64,000 nt of DNA from Cinchona pubescens (taxonomy: Eukaryota; Streptophyta; Magnoliopsida; Gentianales; Rubiaceae): positions 2,232,001 to 2,296,000 of the forward strand of contig JANKKI010000182.1 in the NCBI GenBank assembly GCA_025175665.1. Reading direction: 5' to 3'. The notes beneath the pieces were generated by a model. The model worked only from the letters and a program-made list of their open reading frames with translations. It made no database searches and was not told the DNA's origin. Each line of letters starts with the position of its first letter. Positions within the stretch are counted from its first letter, which is position 1. Shown piece by piece: positions 23,301 to 34,100 of the stretch. Made by a program: the position numbers and the translations under genes.

Positions 23301-26300
23301 AGGTGACTAGGAGCGGAGATAGGATTATGTCCCTTAAATTAATTTTAGGACGTGAAACTATTAATATCTTTAGTGTCTATGCGCCTCAAGTAGGTCTAGA
23401 TGAGTCCATTAAGGCTAAGTTTTGGAAGGATTTAGATGAGATAATAGATAGTGTCCCCCAAGGTGAGCAAATTTTTATAAGAGGTGATCTAAATGGACAT
23501 GTGAGAAGAGATAACGAAGATTATGAAGAAGTGCATGGTGGATATGGTTATGGGGGAAGAAATGAAGAAGGAAAATCAATCTGAGTATCTGGAGTTTGGA
23601 ATGGCATTCTACCTTTGCATTATCAATACTTTTTTCAAGAAGAGGGAGGAACATTTAGTTACCTTTAAAAGTGGTTCAACAAAGTCACAGATTGACTTTC
23701 TCCTCATAAGAAAGAGGGATAGAAGGGTTTGTAGAGATTGTAAAATCATACCTGAAGAAAGTTTAACCTCACAACATAGGCTTTTGGTGGTGGACTTGAG
23801 GCTTAAACATCATATTAGACGAAGGAACCTACGTAAATCACCTAGAATTAAGTGGAGGAATTTAAAGAAGGAAAAAGAAGAAAATTTTAAGGAAGATTTG
23901 TTAGGACAAAGTATCTGGGACTTCCAAGGAGAATCTGACACTTTATGGAATGACATGGCAACTAGAGTGAGAACAGTGGCTAAGAAGATACTTAGAGAGT
24001 CAAGAGGTTATGCCCTCATGAACAAGGAATTTTGGTGGTGGGATGAAGGTGTACAAAATAAAATCAAGGTTAAGAGGGCTAACTATAAGGCTGCCTATAT
24101 AGTTGTAGAAGTGATGAAAATATTGAAAAATATAAGCTTGCTAAAAAGGAGGCAAAAAAGGTTGTAAGTGAAGTGATGGATAGGGCTTTTGAAGATTTTT
24201 ACCAAAAATTATAGTCTAAGGAGGGGGAGCGAGATATTTATAAAATTGCTAAAGCAAGAGCCCATAGAACGAAGGACTTAACCCAAGTCAATCAAGGATG
24301 AAAGCAATAAGGTGCTTGTAAGAGATGAGGAAATTAAGGAAAGGTGGGAGAGATACTTCCATCATCTATTCAGTGAAGATAATGGAGACAATATCATTTC
24401 AGGAGAGTTAGCTAAGTCCGAGGAGTATAGAAACGTAATGTATTATCGAAGGATTCAAGAATCAGAGGTGGAAAAGGCTTTGAAGAAAATGAAGACAGGA
24501 AAAGCAGTTGGCCCCGATGATATTCCAATCGAGGTATGGAAATGCTTAGGAAAGAAGGGCATAAGTTGGCTTACCAATCTTTTCAATAAAATATTGAAGA
24601 GTATCTCTCCAAAAGAAAGATGTCTGACCAATGGAAGAAGAGTAATCTTATACCCATATTCAAAAATAAAGGTGACATACAAAATTGTGCGAATTATAGA
24701 GGTATTAAGTTAATGAGCCATACGATGAAACTTTTGGAGAGGGTGATAGAAAGAAGGTTGAGAAATGAGACTAAGGTGTCAAATAATCAGTTTGGTTTCA
24801 TGCCAGGGAGATGGATTACAGAAGCCATACATCTCTTGAGGAGACTTACCGAGAGATATCGAGATAAGGAAAAGGATTTACATTTGACTTTTATTGATCT
24901 TGAAAAGGCATACGATAGAGTCCCTAGAGAAGTTATGTGGATAGTTTTAATAGAGTAGCATATATAGAATCAATAAAGGAGATGTATAGGGATGTAGTTA
25001 CAAGTGTGAGAACACCAGGAGGGTTGACACGAGAGTTCCCTATAAATATAGGTTTATACCAAGGTTCAGCTCTAAGTCCTTATCTCTTTGCATTGGTTAT
25101 AGATGAACTGACAAGGCAGTACATACAGGAGAAAATACCATGGTGTATGTTATTGGCAGATGACATTGTGTTAGTAGATGAAACAAAAGATGAGGTTAAT
25201 GTTAAACTCGAAGTTTGGAGAGAGACACTTGAGGCAAAAATGTTTAGAATTAGTCTATCAAAAACAGAATATATGGAATTTAAGTTTAGCAAGGGTGCAA
25301 GTAGGAATGGAATAGGGGTTGAGATCAAGAGATGCCTATAAGTGAAAATTTTGAGTATTTAGGATCAGATCTTCAGAGTGATGGTGGTATAGATCGAGAT
25401 GTTACTCATCGGATACAAGCGAGTTGGACTAAATGGAGAATGGCATCAGGAATATTATGCGACTGCAAAATTCCTTTACGACTTAAGGATAAATTCTATA
25501 GAACAGCAATTAGGCCAGCGATGCTTTGTGGGTCTGAGTGTTGGGCAGTGAATTACACACATGAGCAAAAGATGAGAGTAGCAGAAATGCGAATGTTAAG
25601 ATGGATGAGTGTGTACACTAGGATTCCTGTCTCTGGACAATATACGCAATGAGCATATTCGTGAAAAGATTGAAGTAGCATCTATTGATGAGAAGATGAG
25701 AGAAACACGCTTAAGGTGGTTAGGTTATGTGTTAAGATGACCAGTACAAGCGCCTGTCAGGCGAGTAGATTTTAGAGAGAGTAGTCAACATATGAGGGGT
25801 AGGGAAAGACCGAAAAAGACTTGGTGGATAACTTTTAAGAAAGATATAGCCCATCTAGGAATTGAGGAGGAAATGGTCCATTATAGAACGCAATGGCGTT
25901 GCAGGATTCATGCAGCCGACCCTACTTAGTAGGATTAAGGCTTGGTTTGTTTGTTTATTTTTTACATAAAGCCAGATAATAATTTCTCTAGTGTTGTGTT
26001 CTTTGTTATCACAGCTCATCATACTATAGGAGAGAACCAACTGTCTTTTGGAATAAGGAAGTTTGAAGGGGCTAGATGAGAACCAGGATGATGAGTGAAA
26101 TAGATGTCCATTCATTAAGAAGTACATCAAATATGATCAGGCCTTATCTGTTAGAACTATTTATCATCTTTTTCTTTGAAATTATGCATAACTTCACGTT
26201 CGATTATAAAAATGTCCCATTTCTGCCTATATCTATTATAGCATCAGGATTCTACACTTGGGTCACAGCATTATTATGAAGACTTGTATAGTTAGTCTCC

Positions 26301-29300
26301 ACCGAGTACTCATTATGAAATTAGATGTTGACTTATAGTAAAATGTACTAATTATCATGGAGAAGTCATCCTTAGAATTGGAGTAGAATAGGTTAAGTGG
26401 ATGATTATACTTAGATTATAGCTGATAGAAGTATACCTAAAGATAAAAGAGAAGAATTTGTAGAAAGAAAGACTAGCGTGACAGAAAGACTAGCCTTTGG
26501 GTGTGTTTACGGTATGTTGGTGTTGGACAACCAAAAAGCTTGCAACAACAACCACCATCTCCAAGCCTTATTCCCGCTCATGGGGGTCGGCTATATGAAT
26601 CCTTCTATGACATTGCACTGCGTCATGTACTCTCATTAATTTCTAACGAGTCCACCATATCTTTTTAATTCTTGCCATTGTGTCTTTTCGGTCTTCCTCT
26701 ACCCTTTTTATTTTGACTAACTTCTCAAATCTCACAACACCTCACAATGCCTAGCAGGCGCATCTAAAGGTCACCTTTGCACATTCAAACCCTCTTAAAC
26801 ATGTTTCTCTCATCTTTTCATCAATTGAAACTACTCTAACCTTCCCCCTAATATATACATTTTGTATCTTATACACTCTAGTTTACCAACACATCCATTC
26901 TAAAATTTGCATCTCTGCTACTCACATCTTTTGGCCATGTTCATATTTCACAGCCCAACATTCATACCTGTAGAGCATTGCAGGTCTAATAACCGTTCTA
27001 ACAACCAAATATACTTGGGCATACATAATTCCATCCACAGACTTATGCAGAAGATGATATTCTTATACCTGTTGGTGGGAGACATTAATGGATAGACATA
27101 AGACTACAAGGTGTAGCCAAGCTCTCCTTATGTTTCCCCTGCCTTGATTCCTACTGTCTCCTTGGCTGGAATATAAATATAACACCTCAAATACTCCTTT
27201 CTTTTTCCTGGTTTCTCCCTTAGAAGTAATAAAAGGAGCAAAAGGTAGGATAATTCAGGCTTATATCTTTCACGGTTAATGAGTTCCCCTAAAACTGTGA
27301 CTTCGTAACTGCAACAAACCACCTCAGCTTGAAGAACAGCTTCCATTTCTTACAATTTTTATCTTTTTTGTTCTTTTCTTGCTAGTCTTCGCAAGAAACT
27401 TATTAAGCCCCACTGCACTGATCCAGACATATAACTCGACTTATGGTCAGAAAATGCTAAGATTAGCCAAATACCCATGCTCTTCAGAAATATGTAATTT
27501 CTACATCCTTTTCAATCTGCCAAAAGAGATGCATCAGCAAATTCTTCAGAAAAATTGGTGTCTTCCACAATGGAATCTGACAAGTGAGATTTCGAGTAAG
27601 TGTTTGCATAATCTTCTTCTGTTCGAACTGTGACAAATAGGTCGATGGGGAAATAAGTCTCCCATTAGTCAATGTTGAAAATGAGAAAAAATGTGTTGCT
27701 ATGAAGGCCTTTGTCTGCTCGCCAAAAATGTCTTTGACGCCTAGGGAGCAAAAGGTCCTTGTTCAAGTCTGACTAGGACTTATGAAGTCTTTGTCTAGGT
27801 ATAGGCTGTTTATTCCAGGTGCAGACTTCGTTCAAGTCTCAGAAATATATAATTGCTATATATTTTTCAATCTCTCAAAAGAGATGCATCGGCATTCTGA
27901 ATTTGTTTTCATTCTGCATGTGTTGCTTACAAGGCCTTTGTCTGCTCACCAAAATTAACCTTGGTGGAGGTTCTTGAGGCCTGGGGAGCAAAAGGTCCTC
28001 TGTTCAAGTCTGACGAATATGTAAGGTCTTTGTCCTACTAGTTGTAGGCTGTTTATTCCAGGTGTAAACTTTGTTCCAAGTCTCAGAAATATATAATTCC
28101 TAATTATTTTTCAAACTGTCAAAAGAGATGCATCGGCATTCTGAATTTTTTGAATTCTGCATGTGTTGCTAATATTAGGCCTCTGTCTGCTCTCCAAAAT
28201 TAGCCTTGGTGGAGGTCCTTGAGGACCAGGGAGCAAGAGGTACTCGGTTCAAGTCAGTAGCACATGAGGTCTTGTCCTACAAGTTTATTCCAGTTCATGA
28301 GAGAAAAGAAAGAAAGAAAAGGATGCCTAAATGCTAGTACATCTGCTAGAGAAATTGTGTTCACCAATGAAAATTGAGCTACGTTCTAATAAAAGGTGAT
28401 TATTCTAATCTAGATTTTCTTAGAAAACCTGAATATGGTTAATATTGTTTGGTTTATAAGCAAATTTCTTCATAACGGATTTACCATTAGAAATTCATGT
28501 TTGAAATATCACCACTGTTGCTGTGAAGTATCAATTCTTACATGTGTTGTTGGAAACTCTTGAACTTGGCAATGAATGGTGGCATTATTGAGCCAAATGG
28601 TAATGTTGAAGGATTTAGATGAATTCATTTTACATTTTAAGCAGTAAATGTATCGAAATTTTGGCAGATATTCGCGCCTGTCTCTTGGTATTCTATAATT
28701 ATGTTTTTCTTCTCATGAATGGGGGTTAGAAGGGGAAGAAGTTTGATATGGAGTTGGAAAAGAACTAATGTTGTTTAGGGTGTGTCAGTTGTCATCATAC
28801 CATTTTAAAACTACAACTAGGTATGCTATGGTGGTTCATTCTATTCTAATGTGTTTTAACATAGTTTGTTCCCCCGCTCCCTCACCACCAACCCCCTCAC
28901 AAAAAAAAGGGCTCAGTCCTGTGTCATAAATTATTTAATTTTGGATTCATGTTCATGTGGTATTTCATGCCTTGACTAAATTTTCATAACTAATGAATAC
29001 CTTGTTTGACAAGTAGAAGCTTAATAATGATAAATAGGTTAAACAGTCTGTTGTATTCTATAGAATCTATACCCTATTTTTAAATAGCAGGATCCCATAT
29101 ATCATGATCAGCTACAGCTCAAAGAAGCATCAATTCGCATGGCACTTCTTGTTTGGCGACTAGGAATAGACAAATGATTTTCAATATGGCAAGTCCCACC
29201 CATTCGCATTTGTTGTATTTCCATGTATGAATGCTGTATTACATACTTGATTTGCCACTCGACCGTTGAATGTGTTCAAGTAATAGAGGACAACAAACTT

Positions 29301-29910
29301 AAAAAAATATCCTGAACTTCATATGTTGCATAAACAAATTGAAATGACATTTCTGTGTTTCAGGTGTACACCAGATCTTTGCTCCTACACAACGATGTTA
29401 TCTGCCTATGTCAATGCATCTGATATGGATGGTGCTGAGAAATTCTTTAGAAGGATAAAGCAAGATGGATTTCAACCCAGTATTGTCACTTATGGAACTC
29501 TGATAAAAGGATATGCCAAAGTAAATAATCTTGAGAAGATGATGGAGAAGTATGAGGAAATGCGCCTATGTGGTATTAAACCAAATCAGACTGTCTTCAC
29601 CACCATTATGGATGCACATGGCAAGAATCTTGGTTTTGACAGTGCTGTAATTTGGTATGATGAGATGGGATCCAGTGGTGTAATCCCTGGGAATTTTCTG
29701 TATTATCAGAAAGCAAAAAATATCCTTCTGTCTTTGGCAAAATCTGGAGAAGAAAAAGCAGAAGCTTATGAGCTTATAGGATATGCAAAAGAACAGAAGG
29801 ATAATATGATTTCCAGTTCTGATAATGATGATGATATTAACTTGGACTACGATGATGATGCCAAGCAAAACACGTTATTTGATGCGAAAGATGAATTGAT
29901 ACTCAGGTAG
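17328..29910 (+). CDS. Pentatricopeptide-repeat protein gene (7 exons), with lesions
   Basis: An organelle-type PPR protein of the kind represented by Arabidopsis At3g59040, recognised from memory. PPR proteins bind organelle RNA through about 35-residue helical repeats. Exons: 17328-17398, 17757-18074, 18710-19000, 20302-20565, 21058-21182, 22412-22510, 29364-29910. All have GT..AG borders and consistent phases, giving about 572 codons. The first exon is short and Ser-rich, possibly part of a targeting peptide. Repeats include VISYTALMEAYGKGG, VTYNSLMSF, VVSYALLIKAYGKAR, CSYTTMLSAYVNASD and VTYGTLIKGYAK. The tail is Asp-rich. Lesions: a net one-base loss near 18001, an in-frame TAA at 20542 inside an apparent 15-nt addition, and another 15-nt addition near 29690. 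It could be a pseudogene, or a live gene with assembly errors. Confidence 0.85.
17399..17756 (+). other. PPR intron 1 with poly(T) and an ambiguous base
   Basis: Donor GTTTGT, acceptor TGCAG. It contains a run of 22 T (17466-17487), followed by the window's only ambiguous base, n at 17496. The sequence is probably unreliable at this run. Confidence 0.8.
17757..18074 (+). pseudogene. PPR exon 2, frameshifted near 18001
   Basis: The exon follows the acceptor TGCAG|TGG and codes LGMLAPRKFMQKRKKIEFFK, then DQKNWRRLMNQIEEVGSAVS. After KNEAP the frame must shift by one base to read IPKDLVLGTLVRFKQLKKW and reach the donor GAG|GTATGG in phase with exon 3. In the unshifted frame the product stops at 18031-18033. 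The shift lies at about 17998-18003 and is either a one-base loss or a sequence error. Confidence 0.8.
18075..22411 (+). other. PPR introns 2 to 5
   Basis: Introns at 18075-18709, 19001-20301, 20566-21057 and 21183-22411, interleaved with exons 3, 4 and 5. They are AT-rich with GT..AG borders. A run of about 13 C at 19018-19030 lies just inside intron 3. Short open frames inside them have no family resemblance, and no transposon with clear ends was seen. Confidence 0.75.
20302..20565 (+). pseudogene. PPR exon 4 with in-frame TAA at 20542
   Basis: The acceptor is TGCAG|GGT. The exon codes NKFKEAEEIFEALLRMD, then LKPDQKMFHMMIYMYKKAGN, then VTYNSLMSFETNYKEV. Before the donor CAG|GTAAAT it ends with AKIYDQ, as expected for the family. 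Between KEV and AKIYDQ there are 15 extra bases in frame, and they contain TAA at 20542-20544. Family members recalled from memory run straight from KEV to (A/S)KIYDQ. Confidence 0.75.
22790..25970 (+). mobile_element. RTE-type LINE in PPR intron 6
   Basis: A plus-strand RTE-clade non-LTR retrotransposon of about 3.2 kb inside the last PPR intron, in the same orientation as the gene. It has a GC-rich 5' part (22800-23040), one endonuclease-RT ORF, and a 3' end typical of the clade: coding text ending HAADPT-stop, then 'AAGGCTTGGTTTGTTTGTTT', a short (TTTG) tail instead of poly(A). The left limit is approximate and no target duplication was identified. Confidence 0.85.
23080..25929 (+). pseudogene. 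RTE endonuclease-reverse transcriptase, broken
   Basis: The endonuclease begins around WNIRTLTGKSMEV (23085) and continues through NGVGIIIDGS, VYAPQVGLDESI, FIRGDLNGHV, REEHLVTFKSGSTKSQIDF and SLTSQHRLLVVDLR. RT: KMKTGKAVGPDDIP, QWKKSNLIPIFKNKGDIQN, NYRGIKLMSHTMKLLERVI, QFGFMPGR, DLEKAYDRVPREV, and the catalytic box LADDIVLV (about 25155). The C-terminal region has GSECWA, RLRWLGYV, RGRERPKKTWW and the end HAADPT. The active-site Asp pair is kept, but stops (for example near 23165 and 23300) and frameshifts (near 23580, 24160, 24630, 24950 and 25340) make it non-functional. Confidence 0.85.
26540..27085 (-). mobile_element. 5'-truncated RTE fragment, opposite strand
   Basis: On the plus strand it opens with GCAACAACAACC, then 'CCAAGCCTTATTCCCGCTCATGGGGGTCGGCTATATGAATCC'-like text (at 26570-26612). 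This is the reverse complement of an RTE 3' end ending in a GTT repeat. Further in, 'CACATCCATTCTAAAATTTGCATCTCTGC' and 'CATACCTGTAGAGCATTGCAGG' are the reversed C-terminal coding region of RTE pol. Only the 3' part survives, the usual outcome of truncated LINE insertion. Confidence 0.75.
27484..28310. repeat. Tandem array of ~230-245 bp units in PPR intron 6
   Basis: A block 'CAGAAATAT(A)TAATT...CAAAAGAGATGCATC' occurs at 27485, 27840 and 28084. A block 'GGCCT(T/C)TGTCTGCTC...GGGAGCAA(A/G)AGGT' occurs at 27706, 27933 and 28178, so units are 227 and 245 bases apart. Each second block contains GTTCAAGTC (third copy CGGTTCAAGTCAG), resembling a Pol III B box. No coding potential. Confidence 0.75.
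28311..29363 (+). other. Remainder of PPR intron 6
   Basis: Single-copy-looking AT-rich intron sequence up to the acceptor TTTCAG|GTG at 29363. A C/A-rich low-complexity stretch lies at about 28871-28908. No element with recognisable ends. Confidence 0.6.
29364..29910 (+). CDS. PPR exon 7 (C-terminal repeats and acidic tail)
   Basis: The acceptor CAG|GTG joins in phase with exon 6 (AG|G, arginine). It codes CTPDLCSYTTMLSAYVNASD, then YGTLIKGYAKVNNLEKMMEK, then NQTVFTTIMDAHGKN, and an Asp-rich tail before TAG 29908-29910. At 29686-29709 the text reads P-GNFLYY-QKAKN where the family has P-D-QKAKN, an apparent 15-base in-frame addition. This exon alone is fully open. Confidence 0.85.
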
Positions 29911-31173
29911 TTGTGGCTATTGACCAAACCATGGCAGTTTAAAGTTTAGAGTCTCAGTGTTGAAACTTTTGTTTGTATAAGTCTGATCCAATTCAGGATG
30001 CAAATGCAGTCTCATTTATGGAAAAATTTTTTTTGGCATTGGTTAGATACTAAGAAGCTATACAGAACTCAGATCCACCCTGTATCCGACCAAATCATCG
30101 GACTGCTATTTCCAGAGGAATCCTTGTACAGTACATTTACGATGATGAAATCTAGTTGAGCTAAAGGTACTCCAAGTTCATGTTAAAAATTTCTTCTAAT
30201 CACGGTAGTTAGAAGTTGATTGAAAGGTCACTTCTTGAGCAGGAAATGAAGTATGCCTTCAATAAACTCCATATACTATGTGCCATTTGTGGGAGATTCT
30301 TGCATGGGCTTAGTTTACGGCTCCATCTTGTAGTTTAATTAACAGTTATATGGAGTAAACAATGCATCTGATATAAGAAAATAATGCAAGAAATCTATGT
30401 GGTGGTTGTTTAAATCACATTATTGAGAGGTGGAGCCTAGGTTTTCCCTATTGAGTTACATTGGTTACTAAGGATTAGTGAAAATGTTCATAGGGTTGTG
30501 GTGTGCACGTACAACAACTTCGATTATAGCTGCGGAGTCAAAGTAGGAGTTAAAAGTAACTTCCATTAGAGATAAGGGAGTCAAAGTAATGAAATGATCA
30601 AGATATTGCACATTTAGAATTTTAACAGCTAAATTGATACAAAAATAAGTTCAGTGGCTAAATAAAATTTTGAAATCGTTTGGTGATTAAAATTTTATAG
30701 GAGGTAAACATGTTGAAAGGTTCTTACGTATGCCTTGTGGTTACAAATATTCTGCTACTATTTTATGGGAGATTCCGATTTTGTTTCTTGAAATACAATA
30801 TTTTGACGTTTGACTGACATTGATCGGACAAATTTGAATTTTTGCCGGTATAATAGACCTGAAAACCATTTTTCGTCCTGCTTTAGATGATCTCAAATTT
30901 GTACTAGAATAACTGCGACTTTTTACTTGTCTATATAGTTTTGTTTCTGCACTTTAATACTGCATCAATCTGTTTACATTAATCCCTTGTAGCAGTAAAA
31001 AAAAGTTCTCCAATAGTTGAGCAAACCATATAACTTCATAATATTTCTGCGCTAATTTCATCAAAGCAAAATCTCAAGGAACACTGCCCTTGAAAATTGA
31101 GTTCCCACCAAATATCAAGAAAGGATACTTCGTGGCAGTTGCAAGAATTAATTAAACTAAAATAAGTATTGTG
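29911..31173. other. Intergenic space between convergent genes
   Basis: The 1.26-kb space separates the PPR stop codon from the TT12-like stop codon, so the two 3' UTRs must end here. AT-rich, with no further gene or delimited repeat seen. Confidence 0.7.
30261..30266 (+). terminator. Candidate polyadenylation signal for PPR gene
   Basis: AATAAA about 350 bases after the PPR stop codon. Plant polyadenylation signals are loose, so this is only a candidate. Confidence 0.3.
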
Positions 31174-34100
31174 CTACAAGATTTTCTCAGATGCTATCTG
31201 AAATATCATCACTCCTCCTCCTTCATTAGCAGAATCCTTTAAGCGATCAACTGCTTTTGCAACCTGTAACACAACCACAAATTTTGAATGGTCTTTTAGT
31301 CTATATGGTTTTATCAATTTTAGTCAGCCAGTGGACTTAATTACTTAGACAATTAAGAGATTACCTCAGAGTTCCAATTTGTTCTCACAGTTAGGATAAA
31401 TAGTGCTAATGATTGCAGGAAAACTCCAATTATCATTCCCCACCAAATTCCCTGAATTGTTACCACACAAACACTTCTTGAGTATATTCATTTGAAAACA
31501 GATGCCAATAGTATCAACAAGAAGAAAATAAAAACTTACAGCTACTCCTAAATAAGTTTTGAAGCCAAGAACACAACCAATAGGGAGTCCTATGATGTAG
31601 TAAGTAGCCAAGTTAACGTAGGCGACGACACCTTGCCATCCACTCCCAATGGCCACTCCTGAAATTTAACAAGTTGTGAGACTGGTGTTGTGATCTGCAT
31701 TTCAAATTAATGATGTAAGGATTCTTACCAGAGAGTATAGGTTGAATGCCATTTGTGAAAACAGAGATAGCAAGCAATGGTGTCAAATTTGAGACAGCTT
31801 CAATGACTTGAGAGTCACTGGTAAAGAGTTCACTTAATCCAACCCTAAATATCAGCACGATTGCAGCAAAAACTATACTTATTAGAATGCTAGTTGTGCA
31901 TACTACAGTGACCGAGAATTTTGCAACCATTGGATGACTAGCCCCAAGTTCATTACTAACTCGAACACTGCAACAAGACAAAAACAAAAAGAAGACTAAT
32001 GTTGATATAAATTTGTCCAGTTTTATACTTAAAACGTGATGCCGGGCATGTATGGAACCTCAAATAACAAACTAAATTTGATGCTTTAATACCTCGCAGC
32101 AGCAGATAACCCCAGCATAAATTGCATATCCCAGTTCAAATAATTCATGCTGCCATTTTACTGAAAAGGTGAGTATTTATGATATCTAAAGCTGAGGAAT
32201 GGAAGAAGAGATGTCTATCTATCTTTACCAAACAGAAATGGAGTCCAGTGAGATTGTAGGATTAGGAAGGAGACCAGATAAGAGGACAAGACCTTGGAAG
32301 TACCATATCTCCAGGCTACATCACCGAAAGAGTCTCAGAAATCAAATTTTAAGAGAAAAATACTTACTCTAGACTCCAGATTAAGTGAGACTGAGTGCAA
32401 CGAACATACCATAACATGACAGCAGATGCAACAGTTAACTTGAAATAAGGCCAGATGCCTTTAAGAGCCCTTATTGAGAAACCTGTCCAAGTTTCTTTGC
32501 AGGATGGACTGAGAATTATATAAAGCCCTTGGAAAAATACCAGCAACCACCATGACAAACTAAGTGTTAGAGCAGCTCCTAAGATACCGAAATTAAGGAC
32601 GTTAACTGCAAGCCAAGTGAGCAGAATGTGCACAAGGAACACGCCAACAGCGATATAAGCTAAAGGGTTCACAATGTTCTGAGCCTGAAGAAACCTTTGC
32701 GTTGGGCAACTAATTGCAACGCAACTATGCATAAAGTTGAGGGATCAGTCCTCTAGCAAAAACTTGGCCTTGTTCAGCTATGCTATCTGATTGACCTATT
32801 GCTTTGAGGAATGAACCCGAGTAAGAATACAGGAATGTGAGGATAATAGCTGCACCCATGTGTAATGCAACGGCTCTCTGGAAAATTATCCCCATTGCTC
32901 CATATTGCTTTGCTCCGTAAGCTTGGCCACAAACAGTTTGAACGGCACTTGCCATGCCCAACTATAGTGTAAGAATTAATTGAGTCAGAAACAGAAATAT
33001 CACCAAAAAGAATGCAATCTGAACTGATGGTACTTCAAACACATGCTTTCATATTTTCACGTGCATCAAAATATCTGGAGGTGAATGAAAAAGAAGGAAA
33101 TTGATTACATAATTGCAATAGAAGAGGCACATTAGGCCCAGCTTTGGCTGAAGTTAGTCAATGAATCCAAAAATGACATTCAGCTAATAGATCTGTATTT
33201 TACCCTCAACATGTTTCTTGTATCAATCTTAATGGAAGATGAGATCCTCAGTGACAACTAGTTGGTGTCAATTGGATGCCATCAATAATTTTGATAATTG
33301 AGTATTGAACAACATTGATAAGGATCTAAAAAATAGAGGGTAGTTACGGTTTTAAATCTATAAAGCAGTTTTTTATTAGTGCCACTGAGGCTACATTGGA
33401 AAATTTTGTACCGAAAATCTCATTTGCAATTCAGATGTCAGCTAAACATTTACCAAAGCCCCAATATTAGTACCAATCGAAATTATGCATGTCTAGAACA
33501 TGGTTCAAAAATTTGGCCGAATCGTAACTAGAACGGTCCTTTCAGATTCCGATCCGATACGCTGTTTCGATCTATATACATCATAAAATTTGGATTAAAA
33601 TTATAGTATAAGACTTATTTTTGGCTAGTTAATGCCTTAAAACTAATCTACAAATAATTATTTACAGTTTTTACCTTAGTTTTTAGGATTTTGGACACAT
33701 TTATGTCCATACCGTTCCACAACTGATGTGGAACGTTTAGTCATCACTGCGACTGTGATCGATACCGCAACTTTGAACCATGGTCTAGAAAGCAGAAACT
33801 TAAGTTATATATTTTGATTCTCTGTTCATTTATTTTCAGGTGGTCGTTAAAGATTGAGAACATCAAAAGAAATAAAGAACCAAAGAATCAATAGATAGGA
33901 GCTGAATTCGTAAGGGTAAAACCTACCATGATCCCATAAGCAAGGCCTTGAATTCCCACACAAGCAATGGATGCCCCGGCCAGTTCCAGTGCACCCAAAT
34001 GGCCTGTGAAAGACAGGGTCACAAAATTAAGCATGTAATTAAAGACTGAAACTATAATTGAAGCCCCCGAAAGAAGCCAAAGTTGTCTTGATTCCCATGC

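Noticed and set aside
29566..29868. Minus-strand frame over PPR exon 7
   Set aside because: Antisense shadow of a clear coding exon.
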